From contig CANJII010000009.1 in NCBI GenBank assembly GCA_947474435.1, positions 32,349 to 96,348 on the forward strand: a stretch of 64,000 nt of DNA, written 5' to 3'. Positions within the stretch are counted from its first letter, which is position 1, and every line of letters starts with the position of its first letter. Below the pieces are notes generated by a model. It did not search any database. It saw only the letters and a list, made by a program, of their open reading frames with translations, and had not been told where the DNA came from. This document shows, piece after piece, positions 18,832-28,272 of this stretch. The DNA is from Chitinophagaceae bacterium. Its GTDB lineage: Bacteria > Bacteroidota > Bacteroidia > Chitinophagales > UBA10324. The translations under genes and the position numbers were made by a program.

Positions 18832-19726
18832 GGGCAAGGAAGCATTGGGCAAGGGCATTCGCGCCTTGCTTGATGACATTGATTTATCACTTCAAGCACC
18901 AAAAGGTCAAACTGAAAAATCGGCGATTCCGCAAGGGCAAAGTTTTGTATTGCCGTTAGAAGGAATTGAAGTAAATCCGTTTCAACCGCGTGTTGATTTC
19001 GACCAGCAAAAATTAACTGAACTGGCTGACAGCATTCGAATTCATGGAGTGATTCAGCCGATTACTGTTCGCAAAATTTCAGGAAATAAATATCAGTTGA
19101 TTGCAGGCGAGCGCCGCTTGAAGGCATCGCACATGGCGGGCATAAAAGAGATACCAGCTTTTGTTCGCATTGCCAACGACCAGGAAATGCTGGAGATGGC
19201 ATTGATAGAAAATACGCATCGCGAAGATTTAAATAGCATTGAAGTTGCCATAAATTACAAGCGATTGATTGATGAGTGTGATTTGAAACAGGAAGAATTA
19301 GCAGAGCGCGTTGGGAAGGACAGAACAACTGTCACGAATTATTTGCGCTTGCTGAAATTGCCTCCGGATATTCAGGTGGCCATAAAAAATAAATCGATCA
19401 GCATGGCGCATGCGCGTGCGCTTATTACAATTGAAAATCCCTTGGTGCAATTGCACATTTTTAAAGAAGCAGTTAAAAGCGGAATGAGTGTTCGGCAGGT
19501 GGAACAAATGGTTCGTGAAAATGCAGTACCGAATAAAAAGAAAACTGCTGCTGCAAAAGAACCAGCGCTACCTTATGAATACAAGCGCATTCAGGAAAAA
19601 CTGCAATCGCATTTAGGCACTCGTGTGAATTTGAAAAGACTTCGCGGTGGAAAAGGTGAAATCAGTATTTCATATTTCAGTGATGAAGATCTGGAGCGCA
19701 TAACAGAAATCATTGAAGGTCGTTAA
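18824..19726 (+). CDS. parB: Chromosome-partitioning protein ParB (Spo0J)
   Basis: A parS-binding CTP-dependent clamp protein. The N-terminal ParA-interacting segment (KEALGKGIRALLDDI) is followed by the ParB/Srx CTPase core (NPFQPR, GERRLKASHMAG, ALIENTHREDLNSIE), then the helix-turn-helix (ELAERVGKDRTTVTNYLRLL, about residues 160-180) and a C-terminal dimerisation region. The start overlaps the parA end. I found no clear parS palindrome in this window. DUF5683, dapB and lepB follow in the order common in Bacteroidota. Confidence 0.95.
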   Translation: MSKGKEALGKGIRALLDDIDLSLQAPKGQTEKSAIPQGQSFVLPLEGIEVNPFQPRVDFDQQKLTELADSIRIHGVIQPITVRKISGNKYQLIAGERRLKASHMAGIKEIPAFVRIANDQEMLEMALIENTHREDLNSIEVAINYKRLIDECDLKQEELAERVGKDRTTVTNYLRLLKLPPDIQVAIKNKSISMAHARALITIENPLVQLHIFKEAVKSGMSVRQVEQMVRENAVPNKKKTAAAKEPALPYEYKRIQEKLQSHLGTRVNLKRLRGGKGEISISYFSDEDLERITEIIEGR

Positions 19727-19735
19727 TAATTCAGA

Positions 19736-20359
19736 ATGAATTTTCTGAAAAAAATTTTTCTACTCTTATTTATTTTTAGCAGTGCAAATTGTTTCGCCCA
19801 AAAAGACTCCACCTCGAATAAAAGTGTGAATGATACCAGTGCGATAAAACCGTTTCATTTAATTCCGAAAGAACACTCGCCACGATTTGCCGGAATATTA
19901 TCGGCTGTTGTTCCGGGTACAGGACAAGCATACAATAAAAAATACTGGAAGATGCCGATTGTTTATGCATCGGCTGCAACAGCGGGATATTTTATTTATC
20001 GTAACTACACGATTTATAAAAATTTTAAAGACGCTTACATTTTAGCTGCTGATTTAGACACAACAAATGATATTATTTCCTTTCTGGTTTGGAATCCGAT
20101 TAAGAAAGAAATTTTTTACCCGGAACTTTACGACCAACCACGCAAAGCGGATATTCAGGATATTTTCAGAAAGTATTTAGATTATAGCATTGTTGCAGGA
20201 GTGGCAGTTTATGGTTTGAATATTATTGACGCTGTGGTTGATGCGCATTTGTACGATTTCAATATCAGCGACGATTTGAGTATGAATATTCATCCAACTA
20301 TTTTCAATATGAACAATTACAAAACAGTTTCAGGTTTAACTTTTCAATTGCGTTTTTGA
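19736..20359 (+). CDS. DUF5683 domain-containing exported protein
   Basis: A 207-residue protein with a signal peptide (ending NCFAQ), then HSPRFAGILSAVVPGTGQAY and NKKYWKMPIVYASAATAGYF, the hallmark of DUF5683. At least one further hydrophobic segment suggests the envelope. No function is established. It begins nine bases after parB and precedes dapB and lepB, a conserved neighbourhood in Bacteroidota, so it is probably in the par transcript. Confidence 0.85.
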   Translation: MNFLKKIFLLLFIFSSANCFAQKDSTSNKSVNDTSAIKPFHLIPKEHSPRFAGILSAVVPGTGQAYNKKYWKMPIVYASAATAGYFIYRNYTIYKNFKDAYILAADLDTTNDIISFLVWNPIKKEIFYPELYDQPRKADIQDIFRKYLDYSIVAGVAVYGLNIIDAVVDAHLYDFNISDDLSMNIHPTIFNMNNYKTVSGLTFQLRF

Positions 20360-20370
20360 ATGAATATATT

Positions 20371-20400
20371 TTGCCACAAAGACACAAAGGCACCAAGATT
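20371..20400. repeat. GCCACAAAGACACAAAGGCAC dispersed repeat word
   Basis: A short phrase of a type often scattered between genes in Bacteroidota genomes. Only one copy is seen in this window, so the repeat call rests on general knowledge. Confidence 0.3.
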
Positions 20401-20480
20401 AGCTTCCATAAAAATCCTATTTCCGATAATGAAAAAGTATTTACTAATAACTTATAACAATTAACAAATAACTTTCCCCA

Positions 20481-21233
20481 ATGAAAATTGCATTGATAGG
20501 ATACGGTAAAATGGGAATAATGATTGACTCAATCATTAAGGAAAATGGAATGCATGAAATTGTTTTCACAGCAACTTCAAAAAATATTAATGAACTAACT
20601 CCAAAGAATTTTGCAAGTAGCGATGCAGTAATTGATTTCTCTGTTCCATCGGCTGTTATTGAAAATGCTAAAAATGTTTTAGCTGCCGGCAAGCCGCTCA
20701 TCATCGGAACAACTGGTTGGTACGAACACATGGATGAATTGAAAAAATTGTGTACCCAACAAAACGGCTGCATTGTTTACGGAAGCAATTTCAGCACAGG
20801 AGTGAATTTGTTTTTTATGTTGAATGATTTTTTATCGAAGCTGATGAAGACACAGAAAAAATATCATGTATTTATTGAAGAAACACATCATACACAAAAA
20901 AGAGATTCGCCAAGCGGAACAGCCATCACAATTGCAAACAGTATTCTGGAAAACAGAAAATGGTTGAAAGAGTGGACTAATTCAACAGAGCTGACTGATG
21001 AAGATGCAGATGAAACCAAGTTGGCAATTATTTCGAACCGTGTTGGTGATGCTATTGGTGAACATGTAGTGACTTATTATTCTGAAAACGATTCTATACA
21101 AATTGCTCACGAAGCATTTGACCGCAAAGGTTTTGCTGAAGGTTCCATCGTTGCGGCTGAATGGGCTTTGAACAAAAAAGGATTTTATTCTTTCAGAGAT
21201 GTGGTGAAAGAAATGCTTGTGAATGCTGAATGA
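20481..21233 (+). CDS. dapB: 4-hydroxy-tetrahydrodipicolinate reductase
   Basis: Reduces 4-hydroxy-tetrahydrodipicolinate with NAD(P)H in lysine/diaminopimelate synthesis. The nucleotide-binding GYGKMG is at residues 7-12 and IIGTTGWY near 74. The substrate-binding signature EETHHTQKRDSPSGTA starts near residue 133 and holds the catalytic histidine and lysine. The length of 250 is usual. It lies 121 bases after the DUF5683 gene and may be in the same transcript. Confidence 0.95.
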   Translation: MKIALIGYGKMGIMIDSIIKENGMHEIVFTATSKNINELTPKNFASSDAVIDFSVPSAVIENAKNVLAAGKPLIIGTTGWYEHMDELKKLCTQQNGCIVYGSNFSTGVNLFFMLNDFLSKLMKTQKKYHVFIEETHHTQKRDSPSGTAITIANSILENRKWLKEWTNSTELTDEDADETKLAIISNRVGDAIGEHVVTYYSENDSIQIAHEAFDRKGFAEGSIVAAEWALNKKGFYSFRDVVKEMLVNAE

Positions 21234-21381
21234 TAACACGGACAATAACCTGTTAATTGGGGAAATCAGAAAATAGAAATCTGACTTGCTGATATAATTT
21301 TACTTTCGCATACAATAAAAAAGACAAATCAGCATTATATCGTCCGTTGTAAATAAACTTTTAAATAGTAAAAATTAAAAC

Positions 21382-22479
21382 ATGAATTGGAAATTCTGGA
21401 GAAGAAGTACTACCCGAAAATCAAAATCAAGAGAATGGATTGAAGCACTGGTGTTTGCTGTTATTGCTGCAACCATCATTCGTACATTCGCCATTGAAGC
21501 TTATACCATCCCAACCCCGTCAATGGAAAAATCACTGCTTGTTGGTGATTTTTTATTCGTGAGTAAAATGCATTATGGGGCACGCACTCCAATGACAGTG
21601 TTGAGTTTTCCATTTGCGCATAACACCATGCCATTGTTCGGAGGTAAATCATATCTGGAATGGATTGAGTTGGGTTATCATCGTTTGCCAGGATTCAGTC
21701 ACATAAAAAATAATGATGTGGTGGTATTCAATTATCCGATGGAAGATTTTCGTCCGGTTGACAAGCGTGAGAATTATATCAAACGCTGCATTGCCATTCC
21801 AGGTGATACCTTAAAAATTATAAATGCAGAAGTTTATATCAATGGAAAAAAGAATTGGAAAGCACCAAACCGGCAGGAAGATTATTTAGTTTATACTGAT
21901 GGAAGTGCAATCAATGAAAAAGTTTTAAATGAATTACACATTGATGAAGGCGGACCAACCAACTCAACGGGCACCTATAATTTTCATTTGACTGATGCAG
22001 GAGTTGAGGCATTAAAGAAATTACCGAATGTAAAAAAAATAGAACCGCTCGTTTTGCAGGAAGGCTTCAATCCGGAAACATTATTTCCCGGCGATCCAAA
22101 GCATTATCCTTTTAACTTAGATAATTACGGACCCATTGTTCTTCCGAAGAAAGGAGTTACAGTTACTATTACTCCTGAAAACATTGCCCTTTATACTCGT
22201 GTCATTACTGTTTACGAAGGACACAAACTGGAAATGCGCGGCGATAAATTTGTAATTGATGGCAAAGAATCTTCCACTTATACTTTCGGAATGGACTACT
22301 ACTGGATGATGGGTGACAACCGACACAACAGTGCCGACTCACGGTTCTGGGGTTTTGTTCCAGAAGATCACATAGTAGGAAAAGCATGGTTCATCTGGAT
22401 GAGTTGGGATAAAGACGGAAGTTTCTTCAGCAAGATTCGTTGGGGAAGAATTTTTAATGGTATACACGGAGGAGAATAA
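21382..22479 (+). CDS. lepB: Signal peptidase I
   Basis: An inner-membrane serine/lysine protease that removes signal peptides. An N-terminal membrane anchor (ALVFAVIAATIIRTFAI) leads to the catalytic serine in PTPSMEKSL (about residue 47) and the general-base lysine in YIKRCIAIPGD (about 134). The box YWMMGDNRHNSADSRFWG is near the end. At 365 residues it is longer than E. coli-type enzymes because of a large insertion between the lysine and the last box, which is typical of Bacteroidota. A strong terminator follows. Confidence 0.95.
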   Translation: MNWKFWRRSTTRKSKSREWIEALVFAVIAATIIRTFAIEAYTIPTPSMEKSLLVGDFLFVSKMHYGARTPMTVLSFPFAHNTMPLFGGKSYLEWIELGYHRLPGFSHIKNNDVVVFNYPMEDFRPVDKRENYIKRCIAIPGDTLKIINAEVYINGKKNWKAPNRQEDYLVYTDGSAINEKVLNELHIDEGGPTNSTGTYNFHLTDAGVEALKKLPNVKKIEPLVLQEGFNPETLFPGDPKHYPFNLDNYGPIVLPKKGVTVTITPENIALYTRVITVYEGHKLEMRGDKFVIDGKESSTYTFGMDYYWMMGDNRHNSADSRFWGFVPEDHIVGKAWFIWMSWDKDGSFFSKIRWGRIFNGIHGGE

Positions 22480-22510
22480 TTTATTTCAATCATAAAAAAT
22501 AAATTTCAAT

Positions 22511-22547
22511 AAAAAATCCGCTTCGGTTTATTCGAAGCGGATTTTTT
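22511..22547 (+). terminator. Rho-independent terminator after lepB
   Basis: A perfect 15-bp stem (AAAAAATCCGCTTCG and its complement) with a 7-base loop, ending in T6. It also faces the end of the minus-strand T9SS gene and may serve both. Confidence 0.85.
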
Positions 22548-22574
22548 ATTTTCTGAATTTCGATTTGACAAAAG

Positions 22575-23498
22575 TTATTCTTTCAATAATTTGAATACTT
22601 TTTTATTCAATTCTCCGATTTGTAAAAAATAAATTCCCGATGGAATCATATTAACTTCAACAGTTGTCAGCTCGCTGATGATTGTTCCCGAAATTATTTT
22701 TTTACCTGTGATGTCAGAAATAATGTACTTCTTCCCATCACAACTACTTTGTGTTTTAATATTAATTATTCCCTGAGAAGGATTAGGATAAATTTCAAAT
22801 CCATTTACTGAAATTGTTTCATCAATAGCCGCAGCAAATCCAGTAGTGAATTTCCAGGTGTTGCTCCACTGTCCGAAGTTTATTCCGTCTGATGCACGCA
22901 CATGCCAGTAATATTCTGTTAATGGCAACAAACTATTTATTGAATAAGATGAAGTTGTTGAATTAAAAGTTTGTGGTGAATTGGTAAATGTTTGATTCAA
23001 ATCAATTTCAATTTCATAAGCAGAAGCGCCTACTGCATCAGACCAATCATAATTTACAGCCGAAGTACTTTGGTTGGTGGCATTATTTGCCGGAAGAAAT
23101 AAATTGAAATTCTCCAATGTGTTAGTTGTAAAACCCCACGCTGCAGTTTGCTGCCCCCAATTGGTTCCGTCGGTTGCTCTAACACGCCAGAAATATTGCG
23201 TATTTGAAATAAGATTGGTTAAAGTTTTTGTAGATGAAACAGTATTGTATAGTTGTGGTGTTCCTGTGAATGTTGAAGTGGTGTCAATTTCCATTTCGTA
23301 ACCAGTTGCGCCAAAAGCATCGGCCCAGTTAAAAACCAGATTGGAATAATTTTGATTGACTGCTGCATTTGCTGGCGACTGCAATTGGAAATTATTTAAG
23401 TCAGGTTGCACATCACCTAAATATCTTGCAATTGCAAAATCATTTCCGGTGTATCCAACTGCAATAATTTTATTATCTGTTTGAATGGCAATATCAAA
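22575..23498 (-). pseudogene. C-terminal half of interrupted delta-60-repeat/FN3 T9SS protein
   Basis: This is the in-frame continuation of the gene that starts at 24692, after a TGA at 23499-23501. Immediately after the stop comes FDIAIQTDNKIIAVGYTGND, the rest of a delta-60 repeat. Two fibronectin-like repeats follow (each with NWADAFGATGYEMEID-type and YFWRVRATDGTNWGQ-type phrases) and then a type A T9SS tail (FEIYPNPSQGIINI ... KKVFKLLKE). An ATG at 23411 could restart a 278-residue fragment, but it would lack a signal peptide and could not be exported. The missing N-terminus strongly suggests that the full-length protein was functional in an ancestor. Confidence 0.75.
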
Positions 23499-24692
23499 TC
23501 ATTCATTCATTGCATTTGCTCCGAATGTAGTTGTGGTTTTTCCGTCTGAGTCAAAAGAATTATCATTTGATCCGCCTGGTGAAACTCTTGTGATTGCAAA
23601 ACTTCTTGCAGTTGAACTTCCTGCCGAACCACCCGAAACAAATTTTCCATTTATGTCTTCAGCTAATCCATAAGCAATGTCTTCAGACAAAGCACCAAAA
23701 TCAGTGGAGTTGGAAACGCTGCCCGATGTTCCATCGGAGTTCAATTCAAATAAAGTGAAATCAGTATATATACTATTAATGGCACCTCCTCCAACTCCAA
23801 TAAAGTTATTATTAGGTTTAAGTAACATGGAATAACCATTATCACTTCCATTGAAACTTCCGTTGTAGGTATTCACCCCATCAGTTGAAAAAGTATTATC
23901 CATTGAACCATCGCTGTTAATTCTGCATGCCCAATAATCATCATCGTAAGCAAGCGTTGGGAAATCCCTCCATCCAATTGCAGAAATTTTTCCATTCGAT
24001 TGCACAATCAAATCTTCCAATGAAAAAAGATATTGATAATCGAGTGCTGTAATCCAGAGCAAACGAATTCCGGTTGTGTTAAAAGTAGAATCAATAGTTC
24101 CGTTGCTTAAGTAGCGGGCAACAACAGGTTTTGCATGCGTGGTATTTATTTGTGTTGAACCGCCAACAATAATTTTTCCGGATAATGAATGAATTTTCAC
24201 AACACGAATTTCATCTGACTGCGAATTATCGAAATCTGTAATTACAATTCCATTGGTGCCGAATGTGCTGTCAGGAGTTCCATCAATTTTATACCGAACG
24301 ATGGCAGCATTCTTATCACTTCCATTATTAGTGTAACCTGCCAATACAATTTTACCATCCGGCTGAATGGAAATACTATTCGCCACATCATCACTTCCCA
24401 ACTGAATATCTGTAGTTGTAATTCCTGAATTACCGAAAGTATTATCGAGCGAGCCATCGCTATTGTATCGAACACAAACAAAATCTTTTCCTGTAACTGA
24501 GCTGCTTGAGTTTCCGGCAACTAAAATTTTACCATCTGTTTGTATAACCACTCCATTTGCCTTATCAGATCCATTTGTAATGGAGGTTATTACTTTGCCT
24601 CCTGTTCCAAATGTTGGATCTAAACTTCCGGCAGGTTGTGTGTATGCTTTAATTGAAAGAAAAAAAATTGAAATCGTAAATATTTTTTTCAT
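23499..24692 (-). CDS. Delta-60-repeat (DUF5122) beta-propeller protein, N-terminal part, ends at premature TGA
   Basis: A signal peptide (MKKIFTISIFFLSIKAYTQ) is followed by repeats of about 50-60 residues of the pattern SLDPTFGTGGKV ... VVIQTDGKILVAGN ... FVCVRYNSDGSLDNTFG, the delta-60/DUF5122 beta-propeller family. The frame ends in AMNE then TGA, right inside a repeat. The same frame continues without any other stop to 22575. As it stands this half lacks the T9SS sorting domain and would stay in the periplasm. A TGG-to-TGA change is the simplest explanation; stop-codon readthrough or a sequencing error are alternatives. Function of intact relatives is unknown. Confidence 0.8.
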   Translation of the reverse strand: MKKIFTISIFFLSIKAYTQPAGSLDPTFGTGGKVITSITNGSDKANGVVIQTDGKILVAGNSSSSVTGKDFVCVRYNSDGSLDNTFGNSGITTTDIQLGSDDVANSISIQPDGKIVLAGYTNNGSDKNAAIVRYKIDGTPDSTFGTNGIVITDFDNSQSDEIRVVKIHSLSGKIIVGGSTQINTTHAKPVVARYLSNGTIDSTFNTTGIRLLWITALDYQYLFSLEDLIVQSNGKISAIGWRDFPTLAYDDDYWACRINSDGSMDNTFSTDGVNTYNGSFNGSDNGYSMLLKPNNNFIGVGGGAINSIYTDFTLFELNSDGTSGSVSNSTDFGALSEDIAYGLAEDINGKFVSGGSAGSSTARSFAITRVSPGGSNDNSFDSDGKTTTTFGANAMNE

Positions 24693-24952
24693 GCTGAATT
24701 TTTAAGTGCGATAAAAATAATCGTGATTTTCATACACAAAAAAAGAGAAGCAATCATTCTTCTCGTCCATGTTTGTCAATTCGGTTCTAGTATTCATGAA
24801 CAGAATATGAATGGTTGGGTGTGCAACTAAAATTATTTTTTTAGTCAAAAATCATCGTTATGAATAAAATTGTGCACCCAATAAACTCAATGTGACAACA
24901 GTGTTTTTTCATTCCCATAAAATTTTATCAATGAAAAAATTATTTTTGCCGC
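24693..24952. other. Divergent intergenic region, lpxD promoter box at its end
   Basis: About 260 A/T-rich bases between the divergent delta-60 gene and lpxD. TATTTTTG at 24941-24948 matches the Bacteroidota -7 consensus and ends only four bases before the lpxD ATG, which would give an almost leaderless transcript. Nothing else was recognised. Confidence 0.4.
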
Positions 24953-26005
24953 ATGAATTTTACAGCAGGCGAATTATCCCATTGGCTAAATGGTCGCCTT
25001 GAAGGAAATCCCGAAACAATAATCACTCATCCATCAGGTATTGAAGATGCGAATGAAGGGGCTGTAACATTCATTGCCAATCCGAAATACATGGAGCATG
25101 CAGCCATAACCAAGGCATCAGTATTGTTGCTTTCTGAGTCTGTTGCGGTTGGTAAAACAAATGTGCAATCCATCATCCGCGTGGCTGAACCATACATTGC
25201 TTTCGCACGAGTGATGCAGAAGTTCAGTACAGCACTCGCTGATAAAACAGGAATAGAACAACCAAGTTATATTTCTCCAACAGCTAAAATCGGCAACGAT
25301 GTTTACATAGGTGCGTTCGCACACATTGGAGATAATGCGATTATAGAAGACGGAGTAAAAATTTTTCCGAACACAACCATTGGTGATAGAAGCGAAATAA
25401 AAAAAGGAACCATTATATATTCAGGAGTAAAAATATATGCTGATACAAAAATCGGTGAGCGATGCATTGTTCATTCAGGAGTGGTGATTGGTAGTGATGG
25501 TTTCGGGCACGCGCCGTTGCCCGATGGTTCATATATTAAAATTCCGCAGTTGGGAAATGTAATGATTGAAGATGATGTGGAGATAGGTTCCAACTCAACC
25601 ATAGATAGAGCTACAATGGGCAACACTATCATTCATCGCGGAGTGAAGATTGATAACCTCGTGCAGATTGCACACAATGTGGAGATAGGCGAGCACACAG
25701 TCATAGCTGCACAAACGGGAATTTCAGGTTCCACCAAAATCGGAAAAAAATGTTTGATAGGCGGGCAGGTTGGTTTTGTGGGACATATTATTATTGCCGA
25801 CGGAACACGAATTAACGCGCAGAGTGGAGTATCAAAAAGCATTACAGAACCCGGCAAAGCATTCACCGGTTCACCTGCTTTTAATTATACTGAATCATTG
25901 CGTTCGCAAGTTGTGTTTCGTCACTTACCTTCGCTGCGCTTAAAAATAGAACAGCTCGAAAAAGAATTGGAAAATTTAAAGAAGAGCAGGTTAGCAGAAA
26001 AATGA
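24953..26005 (+). CDS. lpxD: UDP-3-O-(3-hydroxyacyl)glucosamine N-acyltransferase LpxD
   Basis: Transfers a hydroxyacyl chain from acyl carrier protein to UDP-3-O-acyl-glucosamine, the third step of lipid A synthesis, in the cytoplasm. An N-terminal uridine-binding domain (GIEDANEGAVTFIANPKYME) precedes a left-handed beta-helix of hexapeptide repeats. The catalytic histidine is in QIAHNVEIG (about residue 241). A C-terminal helical extension is rich in Glu and Lys. The stop overlaps the start of lpxC-fabZ (ATGA), so the two are coupled. Confidence 0.95.
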   Translation: MNFTAGELSHWLNGRLEGNPETIITHPSGIEDANEGAVTFIANPKYMEHAAITKASVLLLSESVAVGKTNVQSIIRVAEPYIAFARVMQKFSTALADKTGIEQPSYISPTAKIGNDVYIGAFAHIGDNAIIEDGVKIFPNTTIGDRSEIKKGTIIYSGVKIYADTKIGERCIVHSGVVIGSDGFGHAPLPDGSYIKIPQLGNVMIEDDVEIGSNSTIDRATMGNTIIHRGVKIDNLVQIAHNVEIGEHTVIAAQTGISGSTKIGKKCLIGGQVGFVGHIIIADGTRINAQSGVSKSITEPGKAFTGSPAFNYTESLRSQVVFRHLPSLRLKIEQLEKELENLKKSRLAEK

Positions 26006-27402
26006 TAATCAGGCAGCGCACCATTAGTAAACCGGTTTCTCTTTCCGGTAAAGGATTGCACACCGGCATGCCTGCAACTATCACATTTAAGCAAGCTCCA
26101 CCAAATCACGGATTTGTTTTTAAGCGGGTGGATTTGCCCGGCGATAACACCATTAAGGCTGATGTTGATTTTGTAGTTGATACTTCGCGCGGAACCACTA
26201 TTGAAAGCAAGGGAGTAAAAGTTCATACCATAGAACATGTACTTGCCGCATTGGTTGGAGCTGAATTAGATAATGTATTGATTGAAATTAACGGACCTGA
26301 AGTTCCCATTATGGATGGAAGTTCTTCCGCTTTTATTGATGCGTTTTACGAATCAGGAATTATTGAACAGGAAGCAATTCGTCATTACATAAAACTTTCG
26401 GGAGATATTTCGCATTACGATGCGGAAAAAAATGTGCACATGAAAGCATCGCCTGCCGATAATTTTAAAGTGAATGTTACTATTGATTATGATTCCAATG
26501 TTTTAGGAAAACAGGAAGCGAGCTTAGGAAATATTTCAGAATTCAATAAGGAAATTGGACAAGCAAGAACTTTTTGTTTTCTTCACGAAATAGAAGGGCT
26601 GGTAAAAAAGAATTTAATTAAGGGCGGTGATCTTGAAAATGCAATTGTGGTAGTGGAACAAAAACCGGATGCAGAAACACTGGCCAAACTGAATAAATTG
26701 TTTGACCGTGTGGATGTGAAAGTGAACAACGAAGGTTATTTAAACAATACTGAATTACGATACGATAATGAACCCGCACGGCATAAGTTGTTAGATGTAG
26801 TTGGCGACCTCGCACTCATTGGTTCTCCGGTGAGAGCGCACATTACAGGTTCGCGTCCAGGTCATTCAACAAATGTTGCTTTTGCAAAAAAAATAAAGTC
26901 AATGATTAAAGAAATGAAAAACGGAAAAATGGCTCCATTCTATGACCCTAACACTCCGCCCGTTTACGACATCAGACAGATTGAAAGGATTTTACCTCAC
27001 AAGTATCCTTTTTTATTGGTTGATAAAATTATAGAAATCACCGATCACAGCGTGGTGGGAGTGAAGAATGTAACCTTCAATGAAAATTTTTTCATGGGAC
27101 ATTTCCCGGGGAACCCTGTAATGCCGGGTGTATTGCAAATTGAAGCAATGGCGCAAACCGGAGGTTTATTAGTAATGAGCACACTCGAAGATCCTGAACA
27201 TTGGGATACTTACTTTTTAAAAATTGACAATGCCCGTTTCAAAAACAAAGTGATTCCCGGTGATACATTGATAATGAAACTGGAATTGCTTTCGCCCATT
27301 CGCAGAGGCATTTGCGAAATGCACGGAAAAATTTATGTCGGAAATAAAATTGTTACTGAGGCTGACCTTGTTGCGCAAATAGTTCGCAAGCAACCGATCT
27401 GA
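26002..27402 (+). CDS. lpxC/fabZ: Bifunctional UDP-3-O-acyl-N-acetylglucosamine deacetylase / 3-hydroxyacyl-ACP dehydratase
   Basis: A fusion characteristic of Bacteroidota. Residues 1 to about 310 are LpxC, the zinc deacetylase that commits the cell to lipid A. Zinc ligands are visible as HTIEHVL (about residue 79) and RHKLLDVVGD (histidine about 260, aspartate about 264). Residues about 320-466 are FabZ, the hotdog-fold dehydratase of fatty acid elongation, with LPHKYPFLLVDK, MGHFPGNPVMPG (catalytic His about 366) and QIEAMAQ (catalytic Glu about 379). Fusion ties lipid A synthesis to the supply of hydroxyacyl-ACP. It overlaps lpxD by four bases. Confidence 0.97.
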   Translation: MIIRQRTISKPVSLSGKGLHTGMPATITFKQAPPNHGFVFKRVDLPGDNTIKADVDFVVDTSRGTTIESKGVKVHTIEHVLAALVGAELDNVLIEINGPEVPIMDGSSSAFIDAFYESGIIEQEAIRHYIKLSGDISHYDAEKNVHMKASPADNFKVNVTIDYDSNVLGKQEASLGNISEFNKEIGQARTFCFLHEIEGLVKKNLIKGGDLENAIVVVEQKPDAETLAKLNKLFDRVDVKVNNEGYLNNTELRYDNEPARHKLLDVVGDLALIGSPVRAHITGSRPGHSTNVAFAKKIKSMIKEMKNGKMAPFYDPNTPPVYDIRQIERILPHKYPFLLVDKIIEITDHSVVGVKNVTFNENFFMGHFPGNPVMPGVLQIEAMAQTGGLLVMSTLEDPEHWDTYFLKIDNARFKNKVIPGDTLIMKLELLSPIRRGICEMHGKIYVGNKIVTEADLVAQIVRKQPI

Positions 27403-27471
27403 AGTGCAACTAAATTGATAACAACCAAGTCTGTCAACCAAAATCTAAATCCCGAAAAGCGAAAACCAACC

Positions 27472-28272
27472 ATGATATCGAACCTCGCTTCAGTTCACCC
27501 AAAAGCTAAGATTGGAAACAATGTAACGATAGAGCCATTTGCTTTCGTGGCTGCCAATGTTGAGATAGGGGAAGGAACATGGATTGGTCCGAATTCAACT
27601 ATTATGGATGGAGCGCGCATTGGAAAAAATTGCAAAATATTTCCAGGTGCGGTTATCAGTGGTGAACCACAGGATTTAAAATTTGAAGGAGAAGAAACTT
27701 TAACCATCATTGGAGATAATACCATCATTCGCGAATGTGTAACGGTGAATCGCGGAACCAAGTGGAGTTATAAAACTGAAATCGGAAACAATTGTTTGCT
27801 CATGGCTTACTCGCATGTGGCACATGATTGTGTTATTGGAAACAATGTTGTGCTTGCAAACAATGTGAATCTTGCAGGTCATATTATCATTGAAGATTTC
27901 GTAAACATCGGAGGAGTTTCTGCTGTACAGCAATTTTTAAAAATAGGAGCGCAATCATTTATCACCGGTGGAAGTTTGGTGCGAAAAGATGTTCCGCCAT
28001 TTATTAAAGCTGCGCGTGAACCACTTTCTTATGCAGGAGTAAATTCGGTTGGATTAAAACGAAGAGGATACAGCGCCGAATCAATTGCAGAGATTCATAA
28101 TATTTATCGAATCATATTTATTGAACACGATAATGTAACAAAAGCACTTGAAGTCTTAGAAGAAAAATTCCAATCGTCACCTGAGCGTGATGCTATTTTA
28201 AAATTTATCCGCAGTTCGGAAAAAGGAATTATCAAGGGTTATGATTCCATTGTAAATGAAGATAACTCTTAA
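27472..28272 (+). CDS. lpxA: Acyl-ACP--UDP-N-acetylglucosamine O-acyltransferase LpxA
   Basis: First enzyme of lipid A synthesis, a trimeric left-handed beta-helix enzyme. Hexapeptide repeats run from residue 10 to about 190, the catalytic histidine is in YSHVAHDCVIG (about residue 119), and a helical C-terminal domain (SAESIAEIHNIYRIIF) follows. I chose the ATG at 27472 (MISNLASVHPKAKIG) because family members start shortly before SxVHPxAxIG; an ATG 19 codons upstream only adds a polar tail. It sits in the lpxD-lpxC/fabZ-lpxA operon, and its last 17 bases overlap the ABC ATPase gene. Confidence 0.95.
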   Translation: MISNLASVHPKAKIGNNVTIEPFAFVAANVEIGEGTWIGPNSTIMDGARIGKNCKIFPGAVISGEPQDLKFEGEETLTIIGDNTIIRECVTVNRGTKWSYKTEIGNNCLLMAYSHVAHDCVIGNNVVLANNVNLAGHIIIEDFVNIGGVSAVQQFLKIGAQSFITGGSLVRKDVPPFIKAAREPLSYAGVNSVGLKRRGYSAESIAEIHNIYRIIFIEHDNVTKALEVLEEKFQSSPERDAILKFIRSSEKGIIKGYDSIVNEDNS

